DNA of 53,137 nt from NCBI GenBank assembly GCA_910580225.1, contig CAJTXE010000022.1:1-53137 (forward strand), given 5' to 3'. This DNA comes from an uncultured Acetatifactor sp. (GTDB taxonomy: Bacteria; Bacillota; Clostridia; Lachnospirales; Lachnospiraceae). This document shows positions 34,541-43,431 of the stretch, in pieces. The notes beneath the pieces were generated by a model that was given only the letters and a program-made list of their open reading frames with translations, was not told the origin of the DNA and did not search any database. The position numbers and the translations under genes were made by a program. How positions within the stretch are numbered: position 1 is the first letter of the stretch; the number at the start of each line of letters is the position of its first letter.

Positions 34541-34589
34541 GGATTTGCCGATATGGAAAGGCAGGTTTTGCTGCGGCGGAGGTCAGTGT

Positions 34590-35354
34590 ATGGAAGAAAT
34601 GTCAGTACTGATTGCGAAATCACAGGCAGGAGAAAGGAGTGCGAGAGAAGTACTGATAGAGAACAATCTGGGGCTTGTACGCCACATTGTAAAGCGCTTT
34701 GCCGGAAGAGGACATGATCCGGAAGATTTATTCCAGATCGGTGTCATAGGGCTGATGAAGGCTATCGATAAGTTTGATCTGTCGCTGGGACTGAAATTTT
34801 CTACCTATGCAGTGCCCATGATCACAGGGGAGATCAAGCGTTTCCTGCGGGATGACGGCCCGGTAAAGGTGTCCCGGACCATAAAGGAGAATGGACTGAA
34901 GGTGAAGATGGCCAGACAACGCATTCAGGCATCCAGAGGAAGAGAGCCTCAGGTGCAGGAGCTTGCGGAGGAAACCGGGCTTTCCGTGGAAGACGTGGTG
35001 CTGGCGATGGAGGCATCCATTGAGGTGGAGTCCATCTATTCCGCGGTCTATCAGGATGACGGCAGTGAAGTCTACCTGGTGGACAAGGTAGTTCGGGGAG
35101 GCAGCGGTTCCCTGGGCAGCAGTACGGTGGGAGGCTGTGACGGGGAGGATGCGGAGAAAGAGAAGCTGCTGAACCATATGCTGCTTGGTCAGCTTCTTGA
35201 CAGTCTGGAACCCGGGGACCGGAATCTGATCTGTATGCGCTATTTTCAGAATAAGACCCAGACAGAGATCGCGGCAGGACTGGGTGTCAGCCAGGTTCAG
35301 GTAAGCCGCATGGAAAAGAGGATTCTGAGAAAACTGCGGGAAGAAGTTACGTAA
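34590..35354 (+). CDS. sigF: RNA polymerase sigma-F factor
   Basis: A 254-residue sporulation sigma factor directing early forespore transcription. Region 2 is seen in LVRHIVKRFAGRGHDPEDLFQIG and GLKFSTYAVPMITGEIKRFLRD. Region 3 follows, and region 4 ends in FQNKTQTEIAAGLGVSQVQVSRMEKRIL (helix-turn-helix). A glycine/serine-rich insert (VVRGGSGSLGSSTVGG) lies between regions 3 and 4. I start at ATG 34590 with GGAGGT seven bases upstream; the longer frame from 34545 has no signal. It is the last gene of the spoIIA operon. Confidence 0.96.
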   Translation: MEEMSVLIAKSQAGERSAREVLIENNLGLVRHIVKRFAGRGHDPEDLFQIGVIGLMKAIDKFDLSLGLKFSTYAVPMITGEIKRFLRDDGPVKVSRTIKENGLKVKMARQRIQASRGREPQVQELAEETGLSVEDVVLAMEASIEVESIYSAVYQDDGSEVYLVDKVVRGGSGSLGSSTVGGCDGEDAEKEKLLNHMLLGQLLDSLEPGDRNLICMRYFQNKTQTEIAAGLGVSQVQVSRMEKRILRKLREEVT

Positions 35355-35362
35355 TTACGTAA
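35347..35362. repeat. 16-bp perfect palindrome at the sigF stop
   Basis: TTACGTAATTACGTAA is identical to its reverse complement and includes the sigF stop codon. It could be a protein-binding site or chance; no U-run follows. Confidence 0.5.
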
Positions 35363-35488
35363 TATTGCTTTTCCTGTATATGGAAGCAGTGCTTAACTTT
35401 TTATAAATTAGGCAAATTATCTTTTCATATGAGGATAATTCGTTTAATATAAAAGAGGAAGCAGCAGGGAGACACAAGGGGAGAATCT

Positions 35489-36703
35489 ATGAGATTAATA
35501 GCAGAGGATGAAATAAAGAAAGACGAAGCGGAAACAAGATACGAAAGACGCAGCAGGCGCAGAAACAGGGGAAGGCGGAGAGCAGTTGTCATGCTGGCAT
35601 GTCTGACGGCCATGGTGGCGGTGATGTTTGGGACGGTTTCCCTCTGTGCATGGGTGGCAGAGAAGTGGAAGAAGGATGCAGCTCCGGCATTGGGGGAGGC
35701 GGACAGCGCTTCCGGCAATCTTACCAACTACGTGGACATAGACAAGGACGGAAATGTACTGGATGCTGCAGGGAACGTGATCGGTGTTCTGTCGGGTTCG
35801 GTGGGATATTCACAGGCGGAACTGGACGAACAGGTGACGGCAGCCAGGCAGGCGGCGTCTGCAGAAGTGCTTGAGAATATCCGCGGCGGGCTGGATGCCG
35901 GGGACAGTGTCCTGGAGACATTGCGGCCGCTTTATCCTGATGACCTGATTGTATACAGCGGCGGAAAGTACAATTTTGTACCGATCAACCGGAATCTGAA
36001 GTTGCATTCCTATGACAAAGCAAATCTGAATATACTGGAGTCGGGAGAATATCAGTATCTTCAGGAGGGAGAGGTAGTATCCTACAAGGGGATAGATGTG
36101 TCCAGGCATCAGGGAACCATCGACTGGAATATGGTAGCGCAGGACGGTGTGGAGTTTGCCTTTATCCGGGTGGGATATCGCGGTTACGGCAGCGGAAAAA
36201 TGATGGAGGATGAGTTTTTTGAGGAGAACATCAAAGGCGCACTTCAGGCGGGAATCAAAGTGGGTGTGTATTTCTACAGTCAGGCGGTGAGCCGGGAGGA
36301 AGTGTTGGAGGAGGCGCAGTTTGTGCTGGATAAGATTGCCCCTTACAAGATAGAATGCCCTGTGGTTTTTGATGTGGAACGGGTGTCAGAGGGGGAGGGC
36401 AGGATGAACGCAATTTCTATGGAGGACAGAACCGCCTTTACGGCTCTTTTCTGTCAGACAATTGAAAATGCAGGCTACCGGCCCATGATTTATCATAATA
36501 CTGAGATGGGTGTGATGATGCTGGGGTTATCAGACCTGGAAGCTTATGACAAATGGTTTGCGGCATATAGTGATCTATTCTATTACCCATATGACTACAA
36601 AGTATGGCAATATTCTCAAAGTGGTCGGGTTCAGGGAATTCAGGGGGATGTAGACCTGAATATCAGCTTTGTGCCGCTCTGGGAGACCGGGGAAACCCCG
36701 TAG
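35489..36703 (+). CDS. GH25 family lysozyme, membrane-anchored
   Basis: A 404-residue protein with a basic cytoplasmic N-terminus (rich in Arg), a membrane helix near residues 32-55, an uncharacterised extracellular segment (about 60-200) and a C-terminal glycoside hydrolase family 25 domain. The latter shows YKGIDVSRHQGTIDW with a catalytic aspartate, VEFAFIRVGYRGYG, VVFDVERV with the Asp/Glu pair and VWQYSQSGRV. It cuts peptidoglycan between MurNAc and GlcNAc. It directly follows sigF, so it could belong to the sporulation programme, but no forespore promoter was identified. Confidence 0.93.
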   Translation: MRLIAEDEIKKDEAETRYERRSRRRNRGRRRAVVMLACLTAMVAVMFGTVSLCAWVAEKWKKDAAPALGEADSASGNLTNYVDIDKDGNVLDAAGNVIGVLSGSVGYSQAELDEQVTAARQAASAEVLENIRGGLDAGDSVLETLRPLYPDDLIVYSGGKYNFVPINRNLKLHSYDKANLNILESGEYQYLQEGEVVSYKGIDVSRHQGTIDWNMVAQDGVEFAFIRVGYRGYGSGKMMEDEFFEENIKGALQAGIKVGVYFYSQAVSREEVLEEAQFVLDKIAPYKIECPVVFDVERVSEGEGRMNAISMEDRTAFTALFCQTIENAGYRPMIYHNTEMGVMMLGLSDLEAYDKWFAAYSDLFYYPYDYKVWQYSQSGRVQGIQGDVDLNISFVPLWETGETP

Positions 36704-36766
36704 GGTTCCCCCAATGCTCCGGTCCGGCACAGGAATCCCTCCGGAACCGGGGCACCCCGGGGGGAA

Positions 36767-37795
36767 TCAAACATATTCTGCAATCTCGTAGATCAGGCGT
36801 TCTGAATCCGTCCAGCCCAGACAGGGGTCCGTAATGGATTTGCCGTAGATTCCCCCGCCCACTTTCTGGCAGCCCTCTTCAATGTAGCTCTCGATCATAA
36901 CCCCTTTTACCAGTTTGTGGATATCGGCATTCAGTCTGCGGCTGTGCATGACTTCCTTGGTAATGCGGATCTGCTGTTCAAACTGCTTGCCTGAGTTGGA
37001 ATGGTTGGCATCAATGACGCAGGCCGGATTGAGCAGGTCCATTTTGCCATACATTTCCAGCAGCCGGTTCAGATCTTCGTAATGATAGTTGGGTACATTA
37101 TTGCCGTGTTTATTTACGGCGCCCCGGAGAACCGTGTGGGTCAGAGGATTTCCGGTGGTGGTGACCTCCCAGCCTCTGTAGATGAAGGAATGATGGTGCT
37201 GAGCGGCATAGACGGAATTCAGCATGACCGACATGTCGCCGCTCATGGGGTTCTTCATTCCGGCCGCCACATCAAAGCCGCTGGCGGTCAGACGATGCTG
37301 CTGATCTTCCACAGAACGGGCGCCGATAGCCACATAGGACAGAATATCAGAAATATATCTCCAGTTTTCCGGGTAGAGCATTTCGTCCGCCGCCGTGAGT
37401 CCGGATTCTTCCACTGCGCGGATATGCATTTTGCGCATGGCGATCAGGCCGGCAAGAAAGTCAGGCTGCTTCTCCGGGTCCGGCTGGTGGACGATTCCCT
37501 TGTAGCCTTCTCCGGTAGTGCGGGGTTTATTGGTATAGATCCTGGGAATCAGAATCAGCTTGTCTTTTACCCTGTCGTTTATTTTTGCCAGCCGGTTAAT
37601 GTAATCGCAGACAGAGTCTTCATTGTCTGCGGAGCAGGGACCGATGATCACCAGGAATCTGTTGCTCTGCCCGGTGATGACATCGCTGATCTCGCGGTCC
37701 CGCTGCTGCTTCAGGGTGACGAGTTTTTCCGGAAAAGGATAGGCTTCCCGGATCTCTGCCGGTGTGGGCAGTTTCTTTATAAATTCAAAACTCAT
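36767..37795 (-). CDS. aroF: 3-deoxy-7-phosphoheptulonate synthase
   Basis: A 342-residue type I DAHP synthase, the first step of the shikimate pathway, joining phosphoenolpyruvate and erythrose 4-phosphate. It shows VIIGPCSADNEDSV near residue 50, IPRIYTNKPRTTGEGYKG and DANHSNSGKQ near residue 260. Length is typical of AroF/AroG/AroH. AAGGA lies seven to eight bases before the ATG. It is on the opposite strand to its neighbours. The 63 bases separating it from the lysozyme gene are GC-rich with a possible TTCCCCC/GGGGGAA pairing. Feedback specificity (Phe, Tyr or Trp) cannot be read from sequence here. Confidence 0.96.
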   Translation of the reverse strand: MSFEFIKKLPTPAEIREAYPFPEKLVTLKQQRDREISDVITGQSNRFLVIIGPCSADNEDSVCDYINRLAKINDRVKDKLILIPRIYTNKPRTTGEGYKGIVHQPDPEKQPDFLAGLIAMRKMHIRAVEESGLTAADEMLYPENWRYISDILSYVAIGARSVEDQQHRLTASGFDVAAGMKNPMSGDMSVMLNSVYAAQHHHSFIYRGWEVTTTGNPLTHTVLRGAVNKHGNNVPNYHYEDLNRLLEMYGKMDLLNPACVIDANHSNSGKQFEQQIRITKEVMHSRRLNADIHKLVKGVMIESYIEEGCQKVGGGIYGKSITDPCLGWTDSERLIYEIAEYV

Positions 37796-37808
37796 GGGAT
37801 TTCCTTTT

Positions 37809-37938
37809 CGCTAAAGCGATCCTTTCTCTGTGTATTTTGGGTGAAACAGCTTCTGCCGGGTATTCCAGGTGTCAAAAAGCAGTGATAGAGCTGTTTCAGG
37901 ACAGTACCCATTATAATATATCGGAACAGTTACCGCAA
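37809..37938 (-). promoter_or_regulatory. Promoter and structured leader of the DAHP synthase gene
   Basis: On the minus strand a consensus -10 TATAAT (37910-37915) has a weak -35 TTGCGG (37933-37938) at 17 bases. The leader then has a perfect 9-bp stem (37843-37851 with 37889-37897) and, next to the ribosome binding site, a small CGCT/AGCG hairpin (37809-37818). No leader peptide rich in aromatic codons was seen. Confidence 0.5.
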
Positions 37939-38026
37939 GGAATTATTTTCGCATTGCCATGCAGGGCAGGGTATGTGGTGCATTTCCATGTGCTTGACAT
38001 TTCTGCCGGCTTTTTTTAATTTATGC

Positions 38027-38055
38027 TTTCACAAAAAAGAGGAATATGCTATACT
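38027..38055 (+). promoter_or_regulatory. Putative promoter for the deacetylase gene
   Basis: A good -10, TATACT (38050-38055), has TTTCAC (38027-38032) at 17 bases. A second -35, TTGACA at 37994-37999, with TAATTT 17 bases on, is an alternative upstream start. Confidence 0.5.
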
Positions 38056-38086
38056 AAAGGACGAAGTATAAATGTGAGGAGAGAAT

Positions 38087-39130
38087 ATGTCATCGAGAAA
38101 CAGGTCAGAAGATAGTACATCAGAGGACAGGGCATCTAACCGGGATGTGAGGGGGTATGACATATCAAAAGAAAAACGAAGGCCGTCGTCCGGACGGAGA
38201 AAGACACGGCGTCTGAGAAAATGTAATGTCTGTATGCTGATTTTGTCAGTGATTATTTTGATGGCACTCTGTGTGGTGCTCATAGCCAGAGTGAGGACGC
38301 TGGACGGAATGGTGGCAAAGCTTACGGCTCAGGTAGAGAGTCTGACCCGGTTGACGGCACAGCAGAGGGAGCTGATGCAGCAGATGGCGGAAGAGGCGCA
38401 GTCAGTCATGGGGGACAATGCAGTAGTCGGAAGCCTGGAAAAGGAGCCCGATCCGGAGACGGAGGAGTCTGAATTTCCGGAGGAAGAAGTGGAGGCTGCG
38501 CATAAGGTGTATCTCACCTTTGACGACGGACCCAGTGCCAATACGGAGAAGATATTGGAGATATTGGACCGATATGACATAAAAGCCACCTTCTTTGTAG
38601 TGGGGACAGCCTGTGAAAATGATGAGGAAGCTTTGAAGAAGATCGTGGAAGCAGGGCACACGCTGGGGATGCATTCCTGCAACCACAAATATTCCCAGCT
38701 CTATGCCTCGGTGGAGAGTTTCGGAGAGGATTTGAAGCGGCAGCAGGACTATCTCTATGAGGTGACAGGGGTGAAAAGCACCGTATACAGATTTCCGGGA
38801 GGCAGTTCCAACAAGGTCAGCGATATCGCCATGAAGGAATTCGCACAATATTTGGACAGCCAGGATATCCGCTTTTTTGATTGGAATATTTCTTCCGGTG
38901 ACGGGGGCAGCTACCTGTTTCCAGCGGAGACCATCATCGAGAACTGTACGTCCAATGTGAGCAATTACAGTACATCCGTGATACTGATGCATGATTCTGC
39001 GGGGAAGAGCACCACATTGGAGGCGCTTCCCACAATTATCGAAAAGATTCAGGATATGGAGGATACCGTGATTCTGCCGATTACAGGCGGTACGGAGCCG
39101 GTCCAGCATATAAAGTGGCAGGAGGATTGA
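38087..39130 (+). CDS. Polysaccharide deacetylase (NodB domain)
   Basis: A 347-residue membrane-anchored enzyme. It has an Arg/Lys-rich cytoplasmic tail, a membrane helix near residues 49-68, a short coiled-coil region (to about residue 105), an acidic linker and a C-terminal NodB homology domain. Motifs include YLTFDDGPS (catalytic and metal Asp), GMHSCNHKYS (metal histidines), RFPGGSSN and FFDWNISSGD. It should remove acetyl groups from peptidoglycan or another surface glycan outside the cell. GAGGAGAG precedes the ATG. It overlaps the longest pyrH frame and is probably co-transcribed with it. Confidence 0.93.
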   Translation: MSSRNRSEDSTSEDRASNRDVRGYDISKEKRRPSSGRRKTRRLRKCNVCMLILSVIILMALCVVLIARVRTLDGMVAKLTAQVESLTRLTAQQRELMQQMAEEAQSVMGDNAVVGSLEKEPDPETEESEFPEEEVEAAHKVYLTFDDGPSANTEKILEILDRYDIKATFFVVGTACENDEEALKKIVEAGHTLGMHSCNHKYSQLYASVESFGEDLKRQQDYLYEVTGVKSTVYRFPGGSSNKVSDIAMKEFAQYLDSQDIRFFDWNISSGDGGSYLFPAETIIENCTSNVSNYSTSVILMHDSAGKSTTLEALPTIIEKIQDMEDTVILPITGGTEPVQHIKWQED

Positions 39131-39165
39131 GATCTTTCGGAAGAGCAAATGGAAGAAAGGATGTG

Positions 39166-39873
39166 GTGACAACGCAGAGAATACTATTGAAATTGAGCGG
39201 CGAGGCACTGGCAGGAGAGAAGAAGACAGGGTTTGACGAGGCAACGGTGCGGAAGGTGGCCCTGCAGGTAAAGCAGCTGACGGAGAAGGGAATCCAGGTC
39301 GGCATTGTCATAGGGGGCGGCAACTTCTGGAGAGGCAGAACAAGCGAGCATATCGACCGGGTCAAGGCAGACCAGATCGGTATGTTGGCGACGATTATGA
39401 ATTGTATCTATGTGTCCGAGCAGTTCCGGTCGGTGGGCATGGAGACCGATATTCTGACGCCCTTTGAATGCGGATCCTTTACAAAACTTTTTTCCAAAGA
39501 CAGGGCGGTAAAGTATCTGTCTGAGGGCAGAGTGGTATTTTTTGCAGGCGGTACGGGACATCCTTATTTTTCTACGGATACAGGAGTGGTGCTGCGGGCC
39601 ATTGAGGTGGAGGCGGATGTGATTCTGCTGGCAAAATCCATCGACGGTGTGTATGATGATGATCCCGGCAGGAATCCCCAGGCGAAGAAATATGATGAAG
39701 TTACCATCAGTGAAGTGATAGAAAAGAACCTTCAGGTAGTGGATATGACAGCATCTATTTTGGCAAGGGATAACAGGATGCCCATGTGGGTATTTGGCCT
39801 GAATGAAGAAAATAGTATAGTCAATACGGTGAATGGGAGTTTCAGCGGAACCAGAGTGATTTGTGAAGGCTGA
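39166..39873 (+). CDS. pyrH: UMP kinase
   Basis: A 235-residue hexameric amino-acid-kinase-fold enzyme that phosphorylates UMP to UDP. Evidence is LLKLSGEALAGE at the N-terminus, VIGGGNFWRGR, FFAGGTGHPYFSTDT and AKSIDGVYDDDP. Two GTG codons (39163 and 39166) follow AGAAAGGA; I prefer the second for spacing. The frame extends upstream to 39115 but without homology. It begins the conserved pyrH-frr-uppS-cdsA-dxr-rseP block. The stop lies 40 bases before frr. Confidence 0.95.
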   Translation: MTTQRILLKLSGEALAGEKKTGFDEATVRKVALQVKQLTEKGIQVGIVIGGGNFWRGRTSEHIDRVKADQIGMLATIMNCIYVSEQFRSVGMETDILTPFECGSFTKLFSKDRAVKYLSEGRVVFFAGGTGHPYFSTDTGVVLRAIEVEADVILLAKSIDGVYDDDPGRNPQAKKYDEVTISEVIEKNLQVVDMTASILARDNRMPMWVFGLNEENSIVNTVNGSFSGTRVICEG

Positions 39874-39913
39874 ATATACAGATTTACGATCAATCAAAAA
39901 GGAGAATATGATT

Positions 39914-40465
39914 ATGGACGCCAGATTACAGCAATATGAAGACAAGATGAGCAAGGCTATTGAATTTCTGGAGGGAGAGTACAATACTATCCGTGCAGGA
40001 CGTGCGAATCCCCATGTTTTGGACAAGATTCGTGTGGATTACTACGGGACACCCACACCCATCCAACAGGTGGGGAATGTGACGGTACCCGAGGCCCGTA
40101 TTATTCAGATCGCACCTTGGGAGAAATCGATGGTCAAGGCGATTGAGAAGGCGATTCAGGCTTCGGATCTGGGCATTAATCCTTCCAATGACGGGAGTGT
40201 GATCCGCCTGGTATTTCCGGAGCTTACAGAGGAACGCCGAAAAGATCTGGCCAAGGAAGTCAGGAAGAAGGCAGAGGACGGAAAGGTGGCCATCCGCAAT
40301 GTCCGCAGGGACGGCAACGATTTCCTGAAGAAACTGGGAAAGACGGATGTCTCAGAGGATGAGATCAAACAGATGGAGGATCAGCTGCAGAAGACAACCG
40401 ATAAATACATTAAGGAAGTTGACAGCCTGATGGAGAAGAAGAGCAAGGAGATCATGACCGTATAG
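39914..40465 (+). CDS. frr: Ribosome recycling factor
   Basis: A 183-residue protein that, with EF-G, splits the post-termination ribosome. It matches the family over its length: NTIRAGRANPHVLDKIRVDYYG near the N-terminus, then PEARIIQIAPWEKS, GSVIRLVFPELTEERR and a long helical C-terminus. ATG at 39914 is best spaced from AAGGAG; ATG at 39908 is too close. Normal length and no odd residues. A terminator-like hairpin follows before uppS. Confidence 0.98.
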   Translation: MDARLQQYEDKMSKAIEFLEGEYNTIRAGRANPHVLDKIRVDYYGTPTPIQQVGNVTVPEARIIQIAPWEKSMVKAIEKAIQASDLGINPSNDGSVIRLVFPELTEERRKDLAKEVRKKAEDGKVAIRNVRRDGNDFLKKLGKTDVSEDEIKQMEDQLQKTTDKYIKEVDSLMEKKSKEIMTV

Positions 40466-40525
40466 GCGGCAGGAGCGGCGGAACGAAAGCTCACGGACAG
40501 CAGAGAAATTGTACGGAAGGCATGC

Positions 40526-40559
40526 AGGGGAGCGGGATATGACAGCCTGCTCCCCTTTT
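40526..40559 (+). terminator. Terminator-like hairpin between frr and uppS
   Basis: AGGGGAGC (40526-40533) pairs perfectly with GCTCCCCT (40549-40556), followed by TTT. It lies in a 172-base gap inside the conserved block, so it may reduce rather than stop transcription. Confidence 0.65.
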
Positions 40560-40637
40560 GGCGGAGAGACAGTAAAGCCGCAAAAGGTCTTTCTTCTATA
40601 AAGAACCGTGGCAGCGACTTTAAATAGGAGGATAGAG

Positions 40638-41354
40638 ATGGCGGAAAGTCTGAAGATACCCAGGCATGTGGCGATCATCCTGGACGGAAACGGAAGATGG
40701 GCAAAGGCAAAGGGAATGCCGCGCAATTACGGGCATGTGCAGGGAGCGAAGACCGTGGAGACCATCTGTGAGGATGCTTACAAAATGGGAATTCAATACC
40801 TGACAGTATATGCATTTTCCACAGAGAATTGGAGTCGGCCCAGGGATGAGGTGGACGCATTGATGAAACTTTTGCGGAATTATATGAAGACATGTTTGAA
40901 GACCGCAGAGAAAAACCGCATGTGTGTCAGAGTTCTGGGGGAGAAATCCCGTCTCGACGAGGACATCCGTACCAGGATCCAGGAACTGGAAGAAGCTACC
41001 AGAGATAACGACGGCCTTCATTTCCAGATTGCCATCAACTACGGCGGAAGGGATGAGATTGTCAGAGCTTCCAGAAAGCTGGCGCGAATGGCAGCATCAG
41101 GAGAACTGAAGCCGGAAGACGTGACGGAAGATACCATAAGCGGGCTGCTGGACACGGCGGGGATACCGGAACCGGATCTTCTGATCCGCACCTGCAACGA
41201 GCAGAGGATTTCCAATTTTCTGCTCTGGCAGCTGGCCTATACGGAGTTTTATATCACGCCTGTCGCATGGCCGGATTTTACCAAAGAAGAATTGGTAAAA
41301 GCTGTAGAGGCATATAATCATAGGGAGAGGAAACTTGGCGGCCTGATAACCTGA
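40638..41354 (+). CDS. uppS: Isoprenyl transferase (undecaprenyl diphosphate synthase)
   Basis: A 238-residue cis-prenyltransferase making the C55 carrier lipid for cell wall synthesis. HVAIILDGNGRWAKAKG holds the catalytic aspartate near residue 18, followed by YAFSTENWSRP, INYGGRDEI and DLLIRTCNEQRISNFLLWQ. ATG at 40638 has a perfect AGGAGG six bases upstream; the longer frame to 40608 has none. It is followed after 21 bases by cdsA, the usual order. Confidence 0.97.
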   Translation: MAESLKIPRHVAIILDGNGRWAKAKGMPRNYGHVQGAKTVETICEDAYKMGIQYLTVYAFSTENWSRPRDEVDALMKLLRNYMKTCLKTAEKNRMCVRVLGEKSRLDEDIRTRIQELEEATRDNDGLHFQIAINYGGRDEIVRASRKLARMAASGELKPEDVTEDTISGLLDTAGIPEPDLLIRTCNEQRISNFLLWQLAYTEFYITPVAWPDFTKEELVKAVEAYNHRERKLGGLIT

Positions 41355-41375
41355 TAAAATACGGAGGGATTAGTT

Positions 41376-42197
41376 ATGTTTTGGACCAGATTGGCAAGCG
41401 GCATTGTCCTGTTGGCGGTTGCTGTCGGCGCCGTCAGCCTGGGCGGTATTCCGCTGGCGATTTTGTTGTGGATGACATCCATGGCTGCGTTCAGAGAATT
41501 GACCAAAGCAGTCAAATGCGGTGCAGCCGGAGAGAAGTTAAACAGCCTGGAAATGGCAGGGCTGGCGGGAATTATCTGTTATTATCTGCTGGTGTATTTT
41601 TCTGGGGAGCCAATCTGGCTTCTGATGTGCATTGTAGGGGTATTTTTGACGGTCATGCTGACTTATGTGATTACCTTTCCGAAGTACCATGTGTCCCAGG
41701 TGATGGCTGCCGTGTTTTCTTATCTGTATGCACCTGTGCTGCTGTCATTTGTCTATCTGACCCGTATGTGCGATCAGGGGATCTATACGGTATGGATGAT
41801 CCTGATCAGTTCCTGGGGGTGCGATACCTGTGCCTATGCGGTGGGAAAACTCATCGGCAGAAAGAAAATATTTCCGGTATTAAGCCCTAAGAAGTCATTG
41901 GAGGGCTGTATCGGCGGGGTATTGGGAACGGCGCTTCTGGGATGGCTTTACGGGTATTTTTTTGTGGAGAAGGCATTTCCTGACCGTTCGATTGCCTGGG
42001 TTATGGCACTGATCTGTGCGGCAGGGGCGGTTATGAGTATGGTGGGAGATTTGGCTGCGTCGGCTGTAAAGCGGAACATGGTGATCAAAGATTACGGTAA
42101 TCTGATTCCGGGTCATGGGGGGATCATGGACCGGTTTGACAGCATGATCGTAACGGCACCCATGACATATTTTCTTACGGTATTGATGCTGTTATAG
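41376..42197 (+). CDS. cdsA: Phosphatidate cytidylyltransferase
   Basis: A 273-residue integral membrane enzyme making CDP-diacylglycerol for phospholipid synthesis. Several hydrophobic helices precede the conserved SSWGCDTCAYAVGKLIGRKKI, SPKKSLEGCIGGVLG and the CdsA signature around KDYGNLIPGHGGIMDRFDS near the C-terminus. GGAGGGATTAGTT precedes the ATG. It lies between uppS and dxr as usual. An inverted repeat GCACTGTC/GACAGTGC (42225-42260) lies in the 88-base gap to dxr. Confidence 0.97.
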   Translation: MFWTRLASGIVLLAVAVGAVSLGGIPLAILLWMTSMAAFRELTKAVKCGAAGEKLNSLEMAGLAGIICYYLLVYFSGEPIWLLMCIVGVFLTVMLTYVITFPKYHVSQVMAAVFSYLYAPVLLSFVYLTRMCDQGIYTVWMILISSWGCDTCAYAVGKLIGRKKIFPVLSPKKSLEGCIGGVLGTALLGWLYGYFFVEKAFPDRSIAWVMALICAAGAVMSMVGDLAASAVKRNMVIKDYGNLIPGHGGIMDRFDSMIVTAPMTYFLTVLMLL

Positions 42198-42285
42198 ATA
42201 TCCTTAGGCAGCAGTTCTGACAGGGCACTGTCGTTACGCCTATAGATAAAAGGACAGTGCAGTGAACGCACAAAGGGAGATTATT

Positions 42286-43431
42286 ATGAAAAAGATAGCC
42301 ATTTTGGGTTCCACCGGCTCAATAGGTACACAGACGCTGGAGATCGTGAGGAGCAATCCAGATTTACAGGTGGTGGCACTGGCGGCGGGAGAAAATGTGA
42401 GTCGGATGGAAGAGCAGATTCGGGAATTTCACCCGATGATGGCCTGTATGTGGTCAGAGTCTGCCGCTGCGGATCTGCGATGCAGAATTGCGGATCTGAA
42501 TGTGAGAGTTGCATCCGGGATGGAAGGACTGCTGGAAACTGCAGTTTTCCCCCAAAGTCAGGTATTGGTGACAGCTATTGTGGGTATGATTGGGATTAGG
42601 CCTACCATTGCGGCCATAGAGGCGGGAAAGGATATTGCACTGGCCAATAAGGAGACGCTGGTAACGGCAGGGCATATTATCATGCCGCTGGCGAAGCAGT
42701 ATCATGCCGCTATTTTGCCGGTGGACAGTGAACACAGTGCGATTTTTCAGGCGCTGAACGGGGAAGCAGGAGAGATAGAGAAGATTCTGCTGACGGCATC
42801 CGGAGGGCCGTTCCGGGGAAGGACGCGGCAGGAGCTGGAGAGGATCAGACCGGAAGATGCGCTGAAGCATCCAAACTGGACCATGGGACGGAAGATAACC
42901 ATAGATTCCTCAACACTTGTGAACAAGGGACTGGAAGTTATGGAAGCAAAGTGGCTGTTCGGTGTAGGGCTGGAGCAGATTCAGGTGCTGGTTCATCCCC
43001 AGAGTATTCTGCATTCGGCGGTTCAGTTTGCGGATGGTTCCGTGATTGGACAGCTTGGAGTGCCGGATATGAAGCTACCGATTCAATATGCCCTTTTCCA
43101 TCCGCACAGAAGGCCCATGGGAGGCAGGCGCGTGGATTTGTTTGAGCTGGGGCAGCTTACTTTTGAAAAGCCGGATGTGGATACGTTCCAGGGGCTTGAG
43201 CTGGCCTATGAAGCGGGGCGCAGGGGCGGAAGCATGCCCACGGTTTACAATGCGGCAAATGAGAAGGCAGTGGCACTGTTCCTGGAACATAAGCTTTCTT
43301 ATATGGGAATTGCGGAACTGATCGGGGAGGCCATGGCGCATCACAGGGTGACAGACAATCCAACAGTGGAAGAAATTCTTGAGACGGAGAGACTGACCTA
43401 TGAATTTATAACAGGAAGGATTGGGGTATAG
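42286..43431 (+). CDS. dxr: 1-deoxy-D-xylulose-5-phosphate reductoisomerase
   Basis: A 381-residue NADPH-dependent enzyme of the MEP isoprenoid pathway. The nucleotide-binding motif is AILGSTGSIGTQTLE at the start. LANKETLVTAG, PVDSEHSAIFQAL (metal and substrate loop) and ASGGPFRG with KHPNWTMG follow. I start at ATG 42286 with AGGGAG upstream rather than the GTG at 42262. The next gene, rseP, starts on the base after the stop, so the two are tightly coupled. Confidence 0.98.
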   Translation: MKKIAILGSTGSIGTQTLEIVRSNPDLQVVALAAGENVSRMEEQIREFHPMMACMWSESAAADLRCRIADLNVRVASGMEGLLETAVFPQSQVLVTAIVGMIGIRPTIAAIEAGKDIALANKETLVTAGHIIMPLAKQYHAAILPVDSEHSAIFQALNGEAGEIEKILLTASGGPFRGRTRQELERIRPEDALKHPNWTMGRKITIDSSTLVNKGLEVMEAKWLFGVGLEQIQVLVHPQSILHSAVQFADGSVIGQLGVPDMKLPIQYALFHPHRRPMGGRRVDLFELGQLTFEKPDVDTFQGLELAYEAGRRGGSMPTVYNAANEKAVALFLEHKLSYMGIAELIGEAMAHHRVTDNPTVEEILETERLTYEFITGRIGV

